Below, piece after piece: positions 8,953 through 18,219 of a stretch of 64,000 nucleotides of DNA (positions are counted from its first letter, which is position 1; each line of letters begins with the position of its first letter). Under the pieces are notes generated by a model. It did no database searches. It had not been told where the DNA came from and was given only the letters and a program-made list of their open reading frames with translations. The position numbers and the translations under genes are program-made. This DNA comes from an uncultured Bacteroidales bacterium (GTDB lineage: Bacteria; Bacteroidota; Bacteroidia; Bacteroidales; UBA932). Location: NCBI GenBank assembly GCA_934695325.1, contig CAKUVD010000008.1:81703-145702 (forward strand), written 5' to 3'.

Positions 8953-9882
8953 TTAGTTTATGCCTGCGTACTTTCCTGAATGTGGGTTGCCCCATCCCGT
9001 GTAGGCCTTGAGGTTCACATACTCATCGCCCATCTGCTCGAAGTCCGGGTCATCGGGATGTTCCTTGTAATACTCCACGTAGTAGTCATATAGAGGAATC
9101 CTCACATATTTAGTCCACGCTGTCTGGTAGCTGCCGGATATCCAGAAGTTGTTCATATTGTTATTCAGCTCTTTGTCGGGCTCTGCGTCGAGGTTCTCGC
9201 CGAAACAGGTCACACAGTGTTCATAGAATTTCGGAGAGGTCTCCTTGGTCGAATGCAGCAAGGCCAGAAGTTTCCTGAACTTTGCCGGAGTGAAATTGCC
9301 CCAGTACATATTCCATCCTTTCTGGGCCTTGGTGTTGAACCACCAGGAAGGGCAGGCGGGCTCGCCGTCATTGACATAACAGTAGAACACCGGCGAGACG
9401 ATGGAGTCCCTGGCGGTGCTGTCCATGGACATCACATTGAAGTTGCTGTCCGCCTTCAGCCTCACTGCCACTCTCACATAGCAACTGTCGAGCATCTTGG
9501 CCGTCCTCTTCAGTTTTATGTCCAGTGTTCCGCGCGTGGCGCCGGCCGGGATTACCAGCTCGCCCAACGAATAATCCTCTCCTTCCACGGCGGATACTAC
9601 AGGAAGCCCCATCAGGGAATCGCTCTGCGTTGCCGGAACGGATTCCACGCTATATGTCCTGTCCTCATCCGATATGTCACCAAGCACTCTGACTGTTGTG
9701 GCGACATTGATTTCGTCCGTGTCCAGCAGAGCGAAGGAATAAGTATGAATCTGGTCTTTCTCCAGGAAGTAGACCTTGTCCTTCTGGCTGAGGTCGTACA
9801 TCAGCCAAGTGTCCTTGCATCCTGCAAGAACCAGCGTCGCGAGTGTTGTCGCGGCTACTGCTTTCAATATGCTGTAGTTCAT
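8953..9882 (-). CDS. DUF4843 domain lipoprotein
   Basis: A 309-aa lipoprotein (lipobox LAGC, Cys22). The start of the mature protein, KDTWLMYDLSQKDKVYF, and the later acidic strand repeats match the DUF4843 family, which occurs almost only inside SusC/SusD loci that carry a PKD-like lipoprotein and a metalloprotease. Likely a surface accessory of the outer-membrane transporter; molecular function is unknown. It is the third gene of the operon, 36 nt after SusD. Confidence 0.82.
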   Translation of the reverse strand: MNYSILKAVAATTLATLVLAGCKDTWLMYDLSQKDKVYFLEKDQIHTYSFALLDTDEINVATTVRVLGDISDEDRTYSVESVPATQSDSLMGLPVVSAVEGEDYSLGELVIPAGATRGTLDIKLKRTAKMLDSCYVRVAVRLKADSNFNVMSMDSTARDSIVSPVFYCYVNDGEPACPSWWFNTKAQKGWNMYWGNFTPAKFRKLLALLHSTKETSPKFYEHCVTCFGENLDAEPDKELNNNMNNFWISGSYQTAWTKYVRIPLYDYYVEYYKEHPDDPDFEQMGDEYVNLKAYTGWGNPHSGKYAGIN

Positions 9883-9918
9883 TGTCTTTCTTTTTACGGG
9901 TCAATGCTGAAGTCTTTT

Positions 9919-11373
9919 CTAACTGAGGTCGGCTCTGGCGTCGTCCTCCGACTCCGGGCGCGGAACAGTATAGTTCGTATAGTCCGAGCCTGACAATGTC
10001 CCCTTGATGGTGGTGACGATGTCTTTGCCCATCCGCTTCATCTCGTGCCAAGTGAAGCCCTCTCCGTAGAACTCCTTGCGGCGTTCATTGAAAAGCCTTT
10101 CCTGAGTGAGCTCTGTACCAGTCTCTTCCAGTGGGTCCAGCCCTCTGGTCTTGATGACGGCGTCGAAATACTCTTCGGCTTTCGCCTTGTCGGAGTCCAT
10201 ATAGTATTCCGCCAGTATGAAATACATCTCTGGAATACGCAGGATATTGAATCCAAGGATTGACTTTCCAGTATATGAAGAGCTGTTGCTTTCATAGAAG
10301 CAGTTGTTCACTGTCTTGGTGAACTTATTGTCTGCGACATCGAACCAGGCGGATATGCGGTAGTCGCCTCGGGTGGATGAAGCTTCTGATTCGTAAAGAC
10401 TTATCGCATCAGCAGCAAGTGCGGCCGATGCTGTGGCTGATGCTGTGGAGCCTAGCGAATACAGGTTCTTCATATAGTTTTGTGACTCGCTGTAAAGCCC
10501 GAATATGGTTTCATTGAGATCCAATGTTCCGTGGTCAGGCTGGATGAATGCGCTCAGCGGGCGGAAAGAGAACTTCTTGCTGTCGATTACCTTCTGAGCA
10601 TATTCGGCGGCTTCCTTCATATCACTTCTGCTCCAATATACCCTTGCCAGCAAAGCCTCTACTGCATAGAGATTCATATGTGTTATCCTTGCATCCAGAA
10701 ACCCGGTTGCGGAGTTCGTACGCACATCTGTCACATATTCATTGTCCTCTCCGAGAAGGCTCTCGGCCTCCTTCAGATCCTTTATTATATAGGAATAGAC
10801 GTCATCGTATGAACTGTATGGGGTCACCGAGAACGCATATACAGTAACGTAAGGAATGGTCTCAGCCTTCGCACTTTCCGGAGCCCATTTCGGAGCGCCG
10901 AAATAGCGGAGCAGGTCGAAATGCAGCAATGCCCTGAGAGCCAGCGCCTCGCCTCTGTATATATCCAGGTGCTTTATGCCTTTCTCTCCCTCTTCGGTAT
11001 GGATGATTATGTTGTTCAAGTGGTTGATGGCCTTGTACGCCGCAGTCCATACATCCTTCCTTATGCTTGTCGGGCCGTTGTTCTTCCAGTCACATATAGC
11101 CATATTCCCGAGCTGATAATGAGTGGAAGCGAAGTTCCAGCTCATAGTCTCGGCCATAGTTATAAGACGGCTGGCGTACAGGTTCTCGCTGGTGGCAAGC
11201 TCGCTGTACACACCGTATAGAGCGTCTTGGTATCCTTCGTCGCTGGAGAACATATCGTCATCGAATACCTCCCCTTTAGGATTTACGTTCAGATAGTCTG
11301 CGCAACTTGCGGCTGACAGGCAGAGCAGCGCAGAAATTATATATGTCAATGTCTTTTTCATAATCATAGTCAT
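9919..11373 (-). CDS. RagB/SusD family substrate-binding lipoprotein
   Basis: The surface lipoprotein lid of a SusCD transporter. The signal peptide ends LSAASC (lipid Cys), followed by ADYLNVNPKGEVFDDDMFSS, a standard SusD N-terminus, then TPR-like helices and a C-terminal region with the family's FNERRKEFYGEGFTWHEMKR signature. Three in-frame ATGs (11373, 11367, 11361) are possible. The first overlaps the SusC stop as TGATG and suggests translational coupling; the last gives a cleaner signal peptide beginning MKK. Context (metalloprotease, PKD, DUF4843) suggests a protein or peptide ligand rather than a glycan, by analogy with RagB. Confidence 0.92.
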   Translation of the reverse strand: MTMIMKKTLTYIISALLCLSAASCADYLNVNPKGEVFDDDMFSSDEGYQDALYGVYSELATSENLYASRLITMAETMSWNFASTHYQLGNMAICDWKNNGPTSIRKDVWTAAYKAINHLNNIIIHTEEGEKGIKHLDIYRGEALALRALLHFDLLRYFGAPKWAPESAKAETIPYVTVYAFSVTPYSSYDDVYSYIIKDLKEAESLLGEDNEYVTDVRTNSATGFLDARITHMNLYAVEALLARVYWSRSDMKEAAEYAQKVIDSKKFSFRPLSAFIQPDHGTLDLNETIFGLYSESQNYMKNLYSLGSTASATASAALAADAISLYESEASSTRGDYRISAWFDVADNKFTKTVNNCFYESNSSSYTGKSILGFNILRIPEMYFILAEYYMDSDKAKAEEYFDAVIKTRGLDPLEETGTELTQERLFNERRKEFYGEGFTWHEMKRMGKDIVTTIKGTLSGSDYTNYTVPRPESEDDARADLS

Positions 11374-14300
11374 CAGAAAGTTGGACGGAAGATGAGATTG
11401 AAGCCTCGGCAATACGGGTAGGAAGTTCCTCTCTCGAACTTGACTGTGGAGATTCTTCCGACATCGGAAAGACCGAAACCGATGCAGAGCTTTCGGAGTC
11501 CGAGCCTGGTGATCGCCTTAGGTGCGAAGTCGTAAGTGAACTGTATGCTGGAGATATAGATTTCATTTCTCTTCTCCACGAACCGCTCGGAGTAGTGTGT
11601 CATAGCATCCGTATCAATCCTCAGGTATCTGGAGTGGTCTCCGGGAGTTTTCCATCTGTCCGTGAACACGCGCTCGTCCACATTGTAATATGGATCAATG
11701 TTTTCCACCTTGCCCTGTAGCGTGGTGTTGTATATGTCAGCTCCGAATGTATAGCTTGTGGTGACGTTGAGACTGAATCCCTTATATCTCAGGGTGTTCA
11801 TCCAGGATCCCTGCAGCGCTGGATTAGTGTTTCCTACCGCCACGCGCTCATCTGCGCTGTAGTTGAATGTGTATTCCCCATTCTTCTTTATGTAGATTTC
11901 CTTTCCGGTGGCCGGGTCGATTCCGGCTGACCTCATAGCGTAGATGTCGAACTGCGAGCCGCCTTCCTCCAGCAATGTCTTAGGCAGCAGAGTGTCAGTG
12001 CTGGTGGACAGGTCATTCCCGTTCAATGCGGAGGAGATCTTCCGGATTTCGTCCATCACGTGTCCTCCGGTCAATGTCATTGACCAGAACCAGTTCTTGT
12101 TGCTGATTATCTGCCCAGATACGGAAAGGTCCACACCCTTGTTGTTTATCTCGCCGAAGTTCACCTGCATTGATGTCGCTCCCACTGATGGCGGAAGGTT
12201 GAATGACATCAGCGTGTCGTAAGTGGTGTTCGAGTAGAAGTCAATGCTGAAGTTGAACCTGCTCTTCAGGAATGCTCCGGTGAGGCCGATGTTGTTGTTG
12301 AATGTCCTCTGCCATTTCAGGTTGTCGTTGCCCATCTGCCTCGGGAGAGCTCCGATTCCTGTGTAGTACAGGTTCTTGGAGTCGTATTTATATACGGTCT
12401 TCGCCTGGTAGTAGTCGAATGACACGCTTCCGGTATATCCTGCGGAATACCTCAGTGTCAATGTGTTGAGCCATTCCCAGTTCTTTGCGAACTTTTCGTT
12501 GTGGATGTTCCATCCTGCACCGAGAGACCAGAATGGCGCGAAACTGTTGTTCGAACCGAACTTGGATGAACCGGAGGCTCGATATGAGGCATCGACGAAG
12601 TATCGGTTGCGGAAGCCGACATTGGCATTTGCGAAGACTCCGACTCCGGTGGAGAGCTTGTCCGATCCTCCCGGGGCTGAATTCTCCGGGTAGTCCAATG
12701 CGAATGAGATGTCTGACAGATTGTCCTTCAGGAATCCCTGGCCGACGGCGGAAGATGATTTACTTCGGGTGTACTGGATATTGCCTCCGGCGCTGACACG
12801 GAACATCGAGCCGTGAGAGTCCAGTGAGCGGCCGTAGTTCAGCACAATCTTGCCGTCTGCATTGATCCCGTTGGTGTTCGAGAAGGAGTAGCGTCCTTTT
12901 TTCTTCACATCGGTGATTGTCTCGTACTTCGCCATATCCGGGGACTCGTAGTCATCGCTTGATGTCCAGGTCATTCTCATACTGCCTTGCGCAGTCACGT
13001 AGAAATTCTTCGTGACGTTCCACCTGGCGTTCAGACTGTTTGACCAGTTGTGGCTGGCGCCTTTGCTGAAACTTGAGAGCGTGGCGTCATAGAGCGGATT
13101 GACAATGCTCTCGGATGATGTGTCATAAGGGTTGAACCAGTATTTCTTTATAAGTTCGCCCTCATCATCGTAGATGGTCCAGTATGGGTTCATCTTTACG
13201 TAGGTGGAGAAATTCCCGTAAGGCGAGTCCTTGGTGGCGGCATAGTTGAAGGTGTTCTGGTAGTTCACCGTAAGTTTGTCGCGAAGGTGATAGCCGATGT
13301 TGAAATTGACGCCGAGGGTGCGTCGGTTGTCGCCTTTCATAACACCGTATGTGTCATTGAAGTTCACGTTTGCGCGGAAAGTCAGGGCCTCTCCCTGCGA
13401 ACTCAGCGAGAACGAGTGGCTGTGGCTGAACGGCACGCGCAGAGGTGCTTTCAGCCAGTTGGTGTTCACGCCTTTGCGTATCTGCTGCAGTTTCCAGTCG
13501 TAAGCCTGGTCACGGGAGCCGTCTGTAGTGTCGTAAAGTCCTGCCAGCCTTTCCACTTCGAGCTTCTGCTCGGAGTCGGTCATATTGAATGATGAAAGGT
13601 CCGGAATACTGAACTTAGGAGTGAAGTTATAATTGACCCTCACCCTTCCGCCTTCGATGCGCTTTCTCTCTACGACAATGACTCCGTTCGCTCCTTTTTC
13701 TCCATACAGGATGGTGGCGGATGCGTCTTTCAGGACGTCTATTCGTTCAATGTCATAGATGTCGAGGTCGTAAAGGTCGGAAATAGGCACCTCCACACCA
13801 TCCAGGACAATGAGAGGGTTGTTCACGCCTTCCTCGCTGTCGTTTGTGATCAATGTGTTGGCTCCTCGGATGAGTATCGACGGCACTGCGTTCGGGTTTG
13901 AGCCGGCGGCATTGTTCTCGACGATTACCATTCCCGGGGTCAATGCCGCGAGGCTGGAGAAGAGGTTTGTGGAGTTTACGCTGGCAAGCTGCTCTCCGCT
14001 GACGGTGGTCGCCGCTCCGGTGAAAGTCTCCTTCGCCTGGCTGTAGAATCCGTTCACGACTACTGCATCGAGACTCGAGGTCTTCAATGTGACATTCAGC
14101 CTGGTGGATGATGTCACATTGAATTCCTGCTCCTCCATTCCGATGAACGATACGATGAGCACATCAGATTTGCTGGAGCTCCTGACGAATGACAGGGTGT
14201 AGTTTCCGTCCACGTCAGCGGATGCGCCGATGCTGGTTCCTTTCACGAGCACGTTGGCGCCGGGAAGGGGCTCTCCGTTTTCGTCCGTGATGGTTCCTTT

Positions 14301-14459
14301 TACTGTGATTTTCTGATTTCCGGGAGCTGGTGACGATGTCCTGACAGGTTTCTGAACCTGCGCCAGGGCGTTGTGCTCTGCTGGAATGAGAAGACACGTC
14401 AGAAGTATCAGGGCCGCTGCCCGCCAACTTCTGCTGCAGAAGAGTTTGTCTGGCTTCAT
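11373..14459 (-). CDS. SusC/RagA family TonB-linked outer-membrane transporter
   Basis: A 1028-aa TonB-dependent barrel. It has a signal peptide (about 1-34), then a carboxypeptidase-regulatory-like domain with the motif GEPLPGANVLVKGTSIG (about residues 52-125), a plug domain containing VVVNGFYSQAKETFTGAA and ILIRGANTLIT, and a long beta-barrel ending in the aromatic F of FRPTF. There is no STN domain and no neighbouring sigma/anti-sigma pair, so it is not of the ECF-controlled class, unlike the SusC at 36152. It is the first gene of a five-gene operon and pairs with the SusD at 9919. It probably imports large peptides into the periplasm. Confidence 0.92.
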   Translation of the reverse strand: MKPDKLFCSRSWRAAALILLTCLLIPAEHNALAQVQKPVRTSSPAPGNQKITVKGTITDENGEPLPGANVLVKGTSIGASADVDGNYTLSFVRSSSKSDVLIVSFIGMEEQEFNVTSSTRLNVTLKTSSLDAVVVNGFYSQAKETFTGAATTVSGEQLASVNSTNLFSSLAALTPGMVIVENNAAGSNPNAVPSILIRGANTLITNDSEEGVNNPLIVLDGVEVPISDLYDLDIYDIERIDVLKDASATILYGEKGANGVIVVERKRIEGGRVRVNYNFTPKFSIPDLSSFNMTDSEQKLEVERLAGLYDTTDGSRDQAYDWKLQQIRKGVNTNWLKAPLRVPFSHSHSFSLSSQGEALTFRANVNFNDTYGVMKGDNRRTLGVNFNIGYHLRDKLTVNYQNTFNYAATKDSPYGNFSTYVKMNPYWTIYDDEGELIKKYWFNPYDTSSESIVNPLYDATLSSFSKGASHNWSNSLNARWNVTKNFYVTAQGSMRMTWTSSDDYESPDMAKYETITDVKKKGRYSFSNTNGINADGKIVLNYGRSLDSHGSMFRVSAGGNIQYTRSKSSSAVGQGFLKDNLSDISFALDYPENSAPGGSDKLSTGVGVFANANVGFRNRYFVDASYRASGSSKFGSNNSFAPFWSLGAGWNIHNEKFAKNWEWLNTLTLRYSAGYTGSVSFDYYQAKTVYKYDSKNLYYTGIGALPRQMGNDNLKWQRTFNNNIGLTGAFLKSRFNFSIDFYSNTTYDTLMSFNLPPSVGATSMQVNFGEINNKGVDLSVSGQIISNKNWFWSMTLTGGHVMDEIRKISSALNGNDLSTSTDTLLPKTLLEEGGSQFDIYAMRSAGIDPATGKEIYIKKNGEYTFNYSADERVAVGNTNPALQGSWMNTLRYKGFSLNVTTSYTFGADIYNTTLQGKVENIDPYYNVDERVFTDRWKTPGDHSRYLRIDTDAMTHYSERFVEKRNEIYISSIQFTYDFAPKAITRLGLRKLCIGFGLSDVGRISTVKFERGTSYPYCRGFNLIFRPTF

Positions 14460-14520
14460 AAGCTATATTGTTAAATCCGTTTCTGTTCCGTTGTGCGATG
14501 CCCAGGCACACACGGCTAAA

Positions 14521-14560
14521 CTGCATAGAAGCCATTCCTATGCAGTCAAAGACAAATATA
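14521..14560 (-). promoter_or_regulatory. Promoter -7 box and leader hairpin of the SusC operon
   Basis: On the minus strand TATATTTG (14560-14553) matches the Bacteroidetes -7 consensus TAnnTTTG. Eight nt further on comes a perfect 8-bp inverted repeat, CTGCATAG (14521-14528) and CTATGCAG (14538-14545), which would form a hairpin at the very 5' end of the transcript or an operator at the start site. No clear -33 TTTG is seen at the usual distance. Confidence 0.5.
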
Positions 14561-14640
14561 GTTTTTTGCTTTTGAAATTCCTACGATACTCTTCGCTACA
14601 AATCGTTTAATCGCTAAAAATGATGATGTCCTGTGTCTTC

Positions 14641-15762
14641 CTATACCTTGAGGAAGACTTTCTTCTTGTAGAGGAACCAGAGCATCAGCCAGGCTGCAGA
14701 GAACGAGCCGATTTGCAGGATAATCGCCCCTATGTTCTCCGGGCACAGTCCGGCCACGCCGCCGAGGAAGAACTTGGATATTCCGTAGAACCCTATGAAG
14801 CACTGTCCTATGTATATCGTGATGGAATTCATTCCTATCACCTGGAAGAAGGTGACACCCTTTCTCCAGCCCTTTACATCTATGAGGTAATAGAATATGG
14901 CGAACATCGCGATGGAGTATGCTCCGGCAGCAAGGACGAAAGTGGTGTTCCATAGGCTCTTGTTGATAGGCATCCAGATGGACAGGATAAGAGTCGCCGC
15001 TGTCATTATGGCTGCGACGGCCAGCAGCTTGAGCGTCTTCCTGTTTCCGGAATCGCTTGACTCCTTGACATATCTGCCGGTGAACATTCCAAGCAGGGCC
15101 GTAACGATGGCAGGTATGGTGCTGAGCAGTCCCTCCGGGTCGCCGAATCCTTTCTTGTATATATGGTCAGGCAGCAGGGTTCTGTCTATGTAGTATGCGA
15201 TGTTGCCTTCCGGTGATAGCGGGTCGGCTCCTGCCGGGGCGTCCGGGGCCAATGTGAATTTGAGCAGCAGGAAGTATCCTGCAAGTATCCCGGCTGCGAT
15301 TCCCCACTGCGTCTTCCGTCCTGCATAGCAATATATCAATGCGGCGAATGCCCAAGCGAATCCGATTCTGGCAAGGACGCTGGGGAGTCTCAATGTCGCG
15401 AAATGGAACTGGAAGAATCCCTGATATACGAGCCCCAGGAAGAACAATGTGAGAGCTCGTCTGAGGATTTCCATATTGATGCTCTTCTGCGAGATTCCCT
15501 TTGCCCTCTTCTTGGCCAGCGAGAAAGGAAAGGTCATTCCTGAGATGAACAGGAACAATGCGAATATCGTGTCGTGGTGATGGAACCCGTCCCATTTCAC
15601 GTGTGTCATCTGCTCTGCGAGCCAGCAGTGGTCTCCGTCCGGGAACAATGCGCATATACTTATGATTATCGATGATATTCCCATTATGAACATCATATCG
15701 AAGCCTCTCAGGGCATCCAGGGATAGAAGCCTCCCGTTACCAGCTTTAGTGTTCTCTGCCAT
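14641..15762 (-). CDS. DUF5009/HGSNAT-like multi-pass acyltransferase
   Basis: A 373-aa integral membrane protein with about ten hydrophobic segments. The N-terminal RLLSLDALRGFDMMFIMG and the WDGFHHHDTIFALFLFISG segment identify the family related to lysosomal heparan-alpha-glucosaminide N-acetyltransferase, whose members transfer acetyl groups across a membrane to an amino sugar. In Bacteroidetes these proteins are often near glycan-processing loci. The His residues in HHHD resemble the catalytic His region of HGSNAT. It is transcribed alone or with the thioesterase upstream (206 nt apart); that gap holds no recognised element. Substrate is not determined. Confidence 0.78.
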   Translation of the reverse strand: MAENTKAGNGRLLSLDALRGFDMMFIMGISSIIISICALFPDGDHCWLAEQMTHVKWDGFHHHDTIFALFLFISGMTFPFSLAKKRAKGISQKSINMEILRRALTLFFLGLVYQGFFQFHFATLRLPSVLARIGFAWAFAALIYCYAGRKTQWGIAAGILAGYFLLLKFTLAPDAPAGADPLSPEGNIAYYIDRTLLPDHIYKKGFGDPEGLLSTIPAIVTALLGMFTGRYVKESSDSGNRKTLKLLAVAAIMTAATLILSIWMPINKSLWNTTFVLAAGAYSIAMFAIFYYLIDVKGWRKGVTFFQVIGMNSITIYIGQCFIGFYGISKFFLGGVAGLCPENIGAIILQIGSFSAAWLMLWFLYKKKVFLKV

Positions 15763-15968
15763 TTTTTTCAGTAAGAATCTGTTTTTAAGTAACTTTCAAA
15801 AAATAACCTGCATCATCTGAAGGAATCTTTTCGGTCTATATCCAATTTTTTGTCATTAGCCATCGGTACAGGACTTCTTCGAAGGAGATTTTCCTCAAGA
15901 ATCTTCGCTTCCTGGACTTTCAAATGAACACTCCTCGGAATCAGAAGATCATTATAAAGTTCTCGCCC

Positions 15969-16355
15969 TTACTTCTGTATCTTGGCCTCTGCTTTCGCCA
16001 AGAACTTCTCCTCGTCGATTATGAATCTCTCGTGAGTTCCCTCGCCGATGAGCCCTGCCTCGTCCGAGCATTCGACATTAAAGACAAGCCTTCTTCTGTC
16101 AATGTCGATGAGCTCGGTCCTGCAAGTGATAGCCATACCGACCGGAGACGCCGCCAGATGCTTGACATTGACCAATGTCCCGACAGTGCTCTGTCCTTCC
16201 TCCAGATAAGGAGCGACGCTGAGCCTTGCCGTCTTCTCCATCAGCGCCACCATAGCCGGTGTCGCCAGCACAGCAAGCGATCCGCTGCCCAGAGCCTGAG
16301 CCGTATTTTCCTTTGTGACAGTAATCTCTCCCTGTCCTTTTATTCCTTTTTCCAT
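15969..16355 (-). CDS. Hotdog-fold thioesterase, FlK (fluoroacetyl-CoA thioesterase)-like
   Basis: A 128-aa single hotdog-domain protein. Thr32, Glu40 and His66 fall at exactly the spacing of the FlK catalytic residues (Thr42, Glu50, His76 in Streptomyces cattleya), in the contexts ATPAMVALME and NVKHLAAS. FlK homologues hydrolyse acyl-CoA thioesters; most are not specific for fluoroacetyl-CoA, so the natural substrate here is unknown. The 5' leader is short: a TATATTTG -7 box lies 20 nt before the start. It sits between a membrane acyltransferase and an AAA ATPase with no clear functional link. Confidence 0.75.
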   Translation of the reverse strand: MEKGIKGQGEITVTKENTAQALGSGSLAVLATPAMVALMEKTARLSVAPYLEEGQSTVGTLVNVKHLAASPVGMAITCRTELIDIDRRRLVFNVECSDEAGLIGEGTHERFIIDEEKFLAKAEAKIQK

Positions 16356-16374
16356 ATATCTGAACCAATTTATG

Positions 16375-16382
16375 CAAATATA
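16375..16382 (-). promoter_or_regulatory. -7 promoter box of the thioesterase gene
   Basis: TATATTTG followed by CA on the minus strand, matching TAnnTTTG, 20 nt before the ATG at 16355. Nineteen nt upstream is TTGA in place of TTTG. Confidence 0.5.
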
Positions 16383-16467
16383 GCGATTACCATCATATTC
16401 TTCAAGCCAGGATTCTATGGCTCAGCCCTACTTGCCCTATATTGCGGTGTTGTCAAAGAAAGCTTAC

Positions 16468-16532
16468 ATTGATTATCAATCAGTTGTTCATCAGTAGAGA
16501 TATTTGAAGGTAGTAAGCCGATGATAATCAAT
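16468..16532 (-). repeat. Element with the same terminal inverted repeats as the leader hairpins, copy D
   Basis: ATTGATTATCAATC (16468-16481) and GATGATAATCAAT (16520-16532) are inverted repeats matching the ends of copies A and C. The interior is different, so this is a diverged copy or only shares the ends. It lies 51 nt after the ATPase gene and 113 nt before the thioesterase gene, both minus strand. Confidence 0.45.
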
Positions 16533-16583
16533 ACCGGGATGCCCGTCATAGCGACTTGATGGGCAGAGTATCCTGAACATGCT

Positions 16584-17732
16584 CTATCTGAGATACCTGC
16601 CAATAATCCAGAGCCTGAAGAAGTGGTCGTACATCTGATATACCCCCTTGCTGCTTGTTACGAGCCCTTTATCCACAAGTCCCTTGACAGCCGAGTTTGC
16701 GGAGCTTGGAGATACCAGACCATATTTTTTTGTAAACTTTCCGGATGTCAGGCCCTGTGCCTTGCCTTCTTGAGCGATTGCGAGCAGCAGCAGCTTCTGT
16801 TTTTCTGGAAGCTGGTATAGCATATCTTCGTAAGTGTCTGCACTGAAGTCTATTATATAGTCAATGGCCTTATTTATATCATTGGCTGTACAGCGGCAGC
16901 CTTTTTCAGTCCTCATGAATAGGATATTCATCACTTTCTGCAGGTAGAATGTGGTGCTCTCGAATTGCTGATATAATGAATGTACTACTTCTTCATCCAA
17001 TTCTTTGCCTGCATTATGAAAATGCCTTTCGCAGAACTCCAGATATTTTTCCTCGTCTATCGGTGGAAGATTGATAATCGTGGCGCTTTGGTAGAAAGGT
17101 CTGGAAGAAGATGTGAACATCGCCCCCATCATTTCGCGCTGTGAACCGCAGAATATGAAATTTGCATTGGTGCAGTACTGTATGTATGTCCTCAGACTGG
17201 CCTCGACATTCTTGTCTGCATATCTTGTAATCTGCTGAAACTCATCGATTGCGATGAGGCAATGCATGTCCGCATTCTGGATATATGAGAAGAGTTCATC
17301 CAGCGTGTTTGCAGGATTCGTAATGTCGCCTACTGGCAATGTCCAGGATGGCACTCCGGCAGCGTCATAAGAGAATCCTCCCTGGAGGGAGCCTAAAGTA
17401 CGTACAAACTTGCTCCAGACTTTTTCCCCTTTGGATTTAAGCACGTCCAGAATGGATTTCCCCAGCCGCTCTGTCATTTCGGCCAATGACGTTGTGGAGT
17501 ATATGTCAATGATGAAGGTGAGATACCGGTCCTGTATTTCCGGCTGACTGAAGCAGTGTCTGATGAGATCAGTCTTGCCATATCTCCGAGGAGACATGAG
17601 AGCTATGTTGTTGCCGTTGGTCAGCAGCTCGGTTACAGCTTTAGTCTCTTTTTCCCTGTCACAGAAATATTCCGGCCCGGCATACCCGGTAGTAACAAAC
17701 GGATTTATCATAATATCAATGTCTTTCGTCAT
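16584..17732 (-). CDS. AAA ATPase of the archaeal-type (PF01637-like) family with C-terminal winged helix
   Basis: 382 aa. The Walker A variant SPRRYGKTDL is at 47-56 and Walker B is CLIAIDEFQQI with D163/E164. A sensor-like FIFCGSQREMMGAMF follows, and the last 90 residues (TSGKFTKKYGLVSPSSANSAVKGLVDKGLV) look like a winged helix. Proteins of this family are common, often in multiple copies, in Bacteroidetes; their role is unresolved, with proposals including DNA transactions and toxin-antitoxin-like functions. The leader carries the palindrome TTATCAT-AAA-ATGATAA (17745-17761) close to the start, a possible autoregulatory operator. It borders an AT-rich islet that contains a fragment of another ATPase. 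Confidence 0.75.
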   Translation of the reverse strand: MTKDIDIMINPFVTTGYAGPEYFCDREKETKAVTELLTNGNNIALMSPRRYGKTDLIRHCFSQPEIQDRYLTFIIDIYSTTSLAEMTERLGKSILDVLKSKGEKVWSKFVRTLGSLQGGFSYDAAGVPSWTLPVGDITNPANTLDELFSYIQNADMHCLIAIDEFQQITRYADKNVEASLRTYIQYCTNANFIFCGSQREMMGAMFTSSSRPFYQSATIINLPPIDEEKYLEFCERHFHNAGKELDEEVVHSLYQQFESTTFYLQKVMNILFMRTEKGCRCTANDINKAIDYIIDFSADTYEDMLYQLPEKQKLLLLAIAQEGKAQGLTSGKFTKKYGLVSPSSANSAVKGLVDKGLVTSSKGVYQMYDHFFRLWIIGRYLR

Positions 17733-18219
17733 AAATATACAATTTTATCATAAAATGATAATCATAAAGTGATAAAAATAAACAAGGCCCGCCATGTTTT
17801 TCCGGCTCTTCAAAAATCCTTGATTTTGTCTTACAATCTCCGTGATTTTACCGAATTTTGCAATTCAATACCCTGAGTGTTGCCCGTTATACGAAAAGAA
17901 TTTCTATCTTTGTGACGCTGAAGCCATTCAGCAGCACATATTGAAAGTGTTTTCGCACTGTCCTTCTGAGGAAATGTGGTAGTTTCAATGAAGAAAGGAC
18001 GCACGGACAACACTCATTCTTGTATAGACCGATGTCGCGATGGGAGCAGGAGATGCTTCCATATCGTCATATCTATCCGAGTGTGGGGTATTGGATGTCG
18101 TTTATTTTCTTCAAGGTTCTACCACAACCTCCTCAGAGATAAACGAAACCGGCTCCACACTTTTTTAATAACCAATATCGCTGTTATAGGAGTCGTACTA
18201 CAGCATTAATGTAATCGCT
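17733..18219. other. 487-nt AT-rich non-coding stretch
   Basis: Contains the palindrome 17745-17761 (leader of the ATPase gene), a small GCTGAA/TTCAGC hairpin just after the TATCTTTG box (17905-17912), and an unbroken but featureless 13-residue-plus reading frame from 17991 that I do not accept as a gene. The base composition drops sharply relative to the flanks from here to about 20680. Confidence 0.5.
17905..17912 (+). promoter_or_regulatory. Candidate promoter of the peptide/LRR lipoprotein genes
   Basis: TATCTTTG fits the -7 consensus TAnnTTTG. A TTG lies 22 nt upstream, a looser -33 than usual. If used, it gives a roughly 300-nt leader before the small peptide gene at 18220. Confidence 0.4.

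Noticed and set aside
17991..18209. Plus-strand reading frame starting MKKGRTDNTHSC
   Set aside because: No hydrophobic or family pattern, many rare and charged residues in a row, and it overlaps the likely leader of the peptide gene. I see no support beyond being open.
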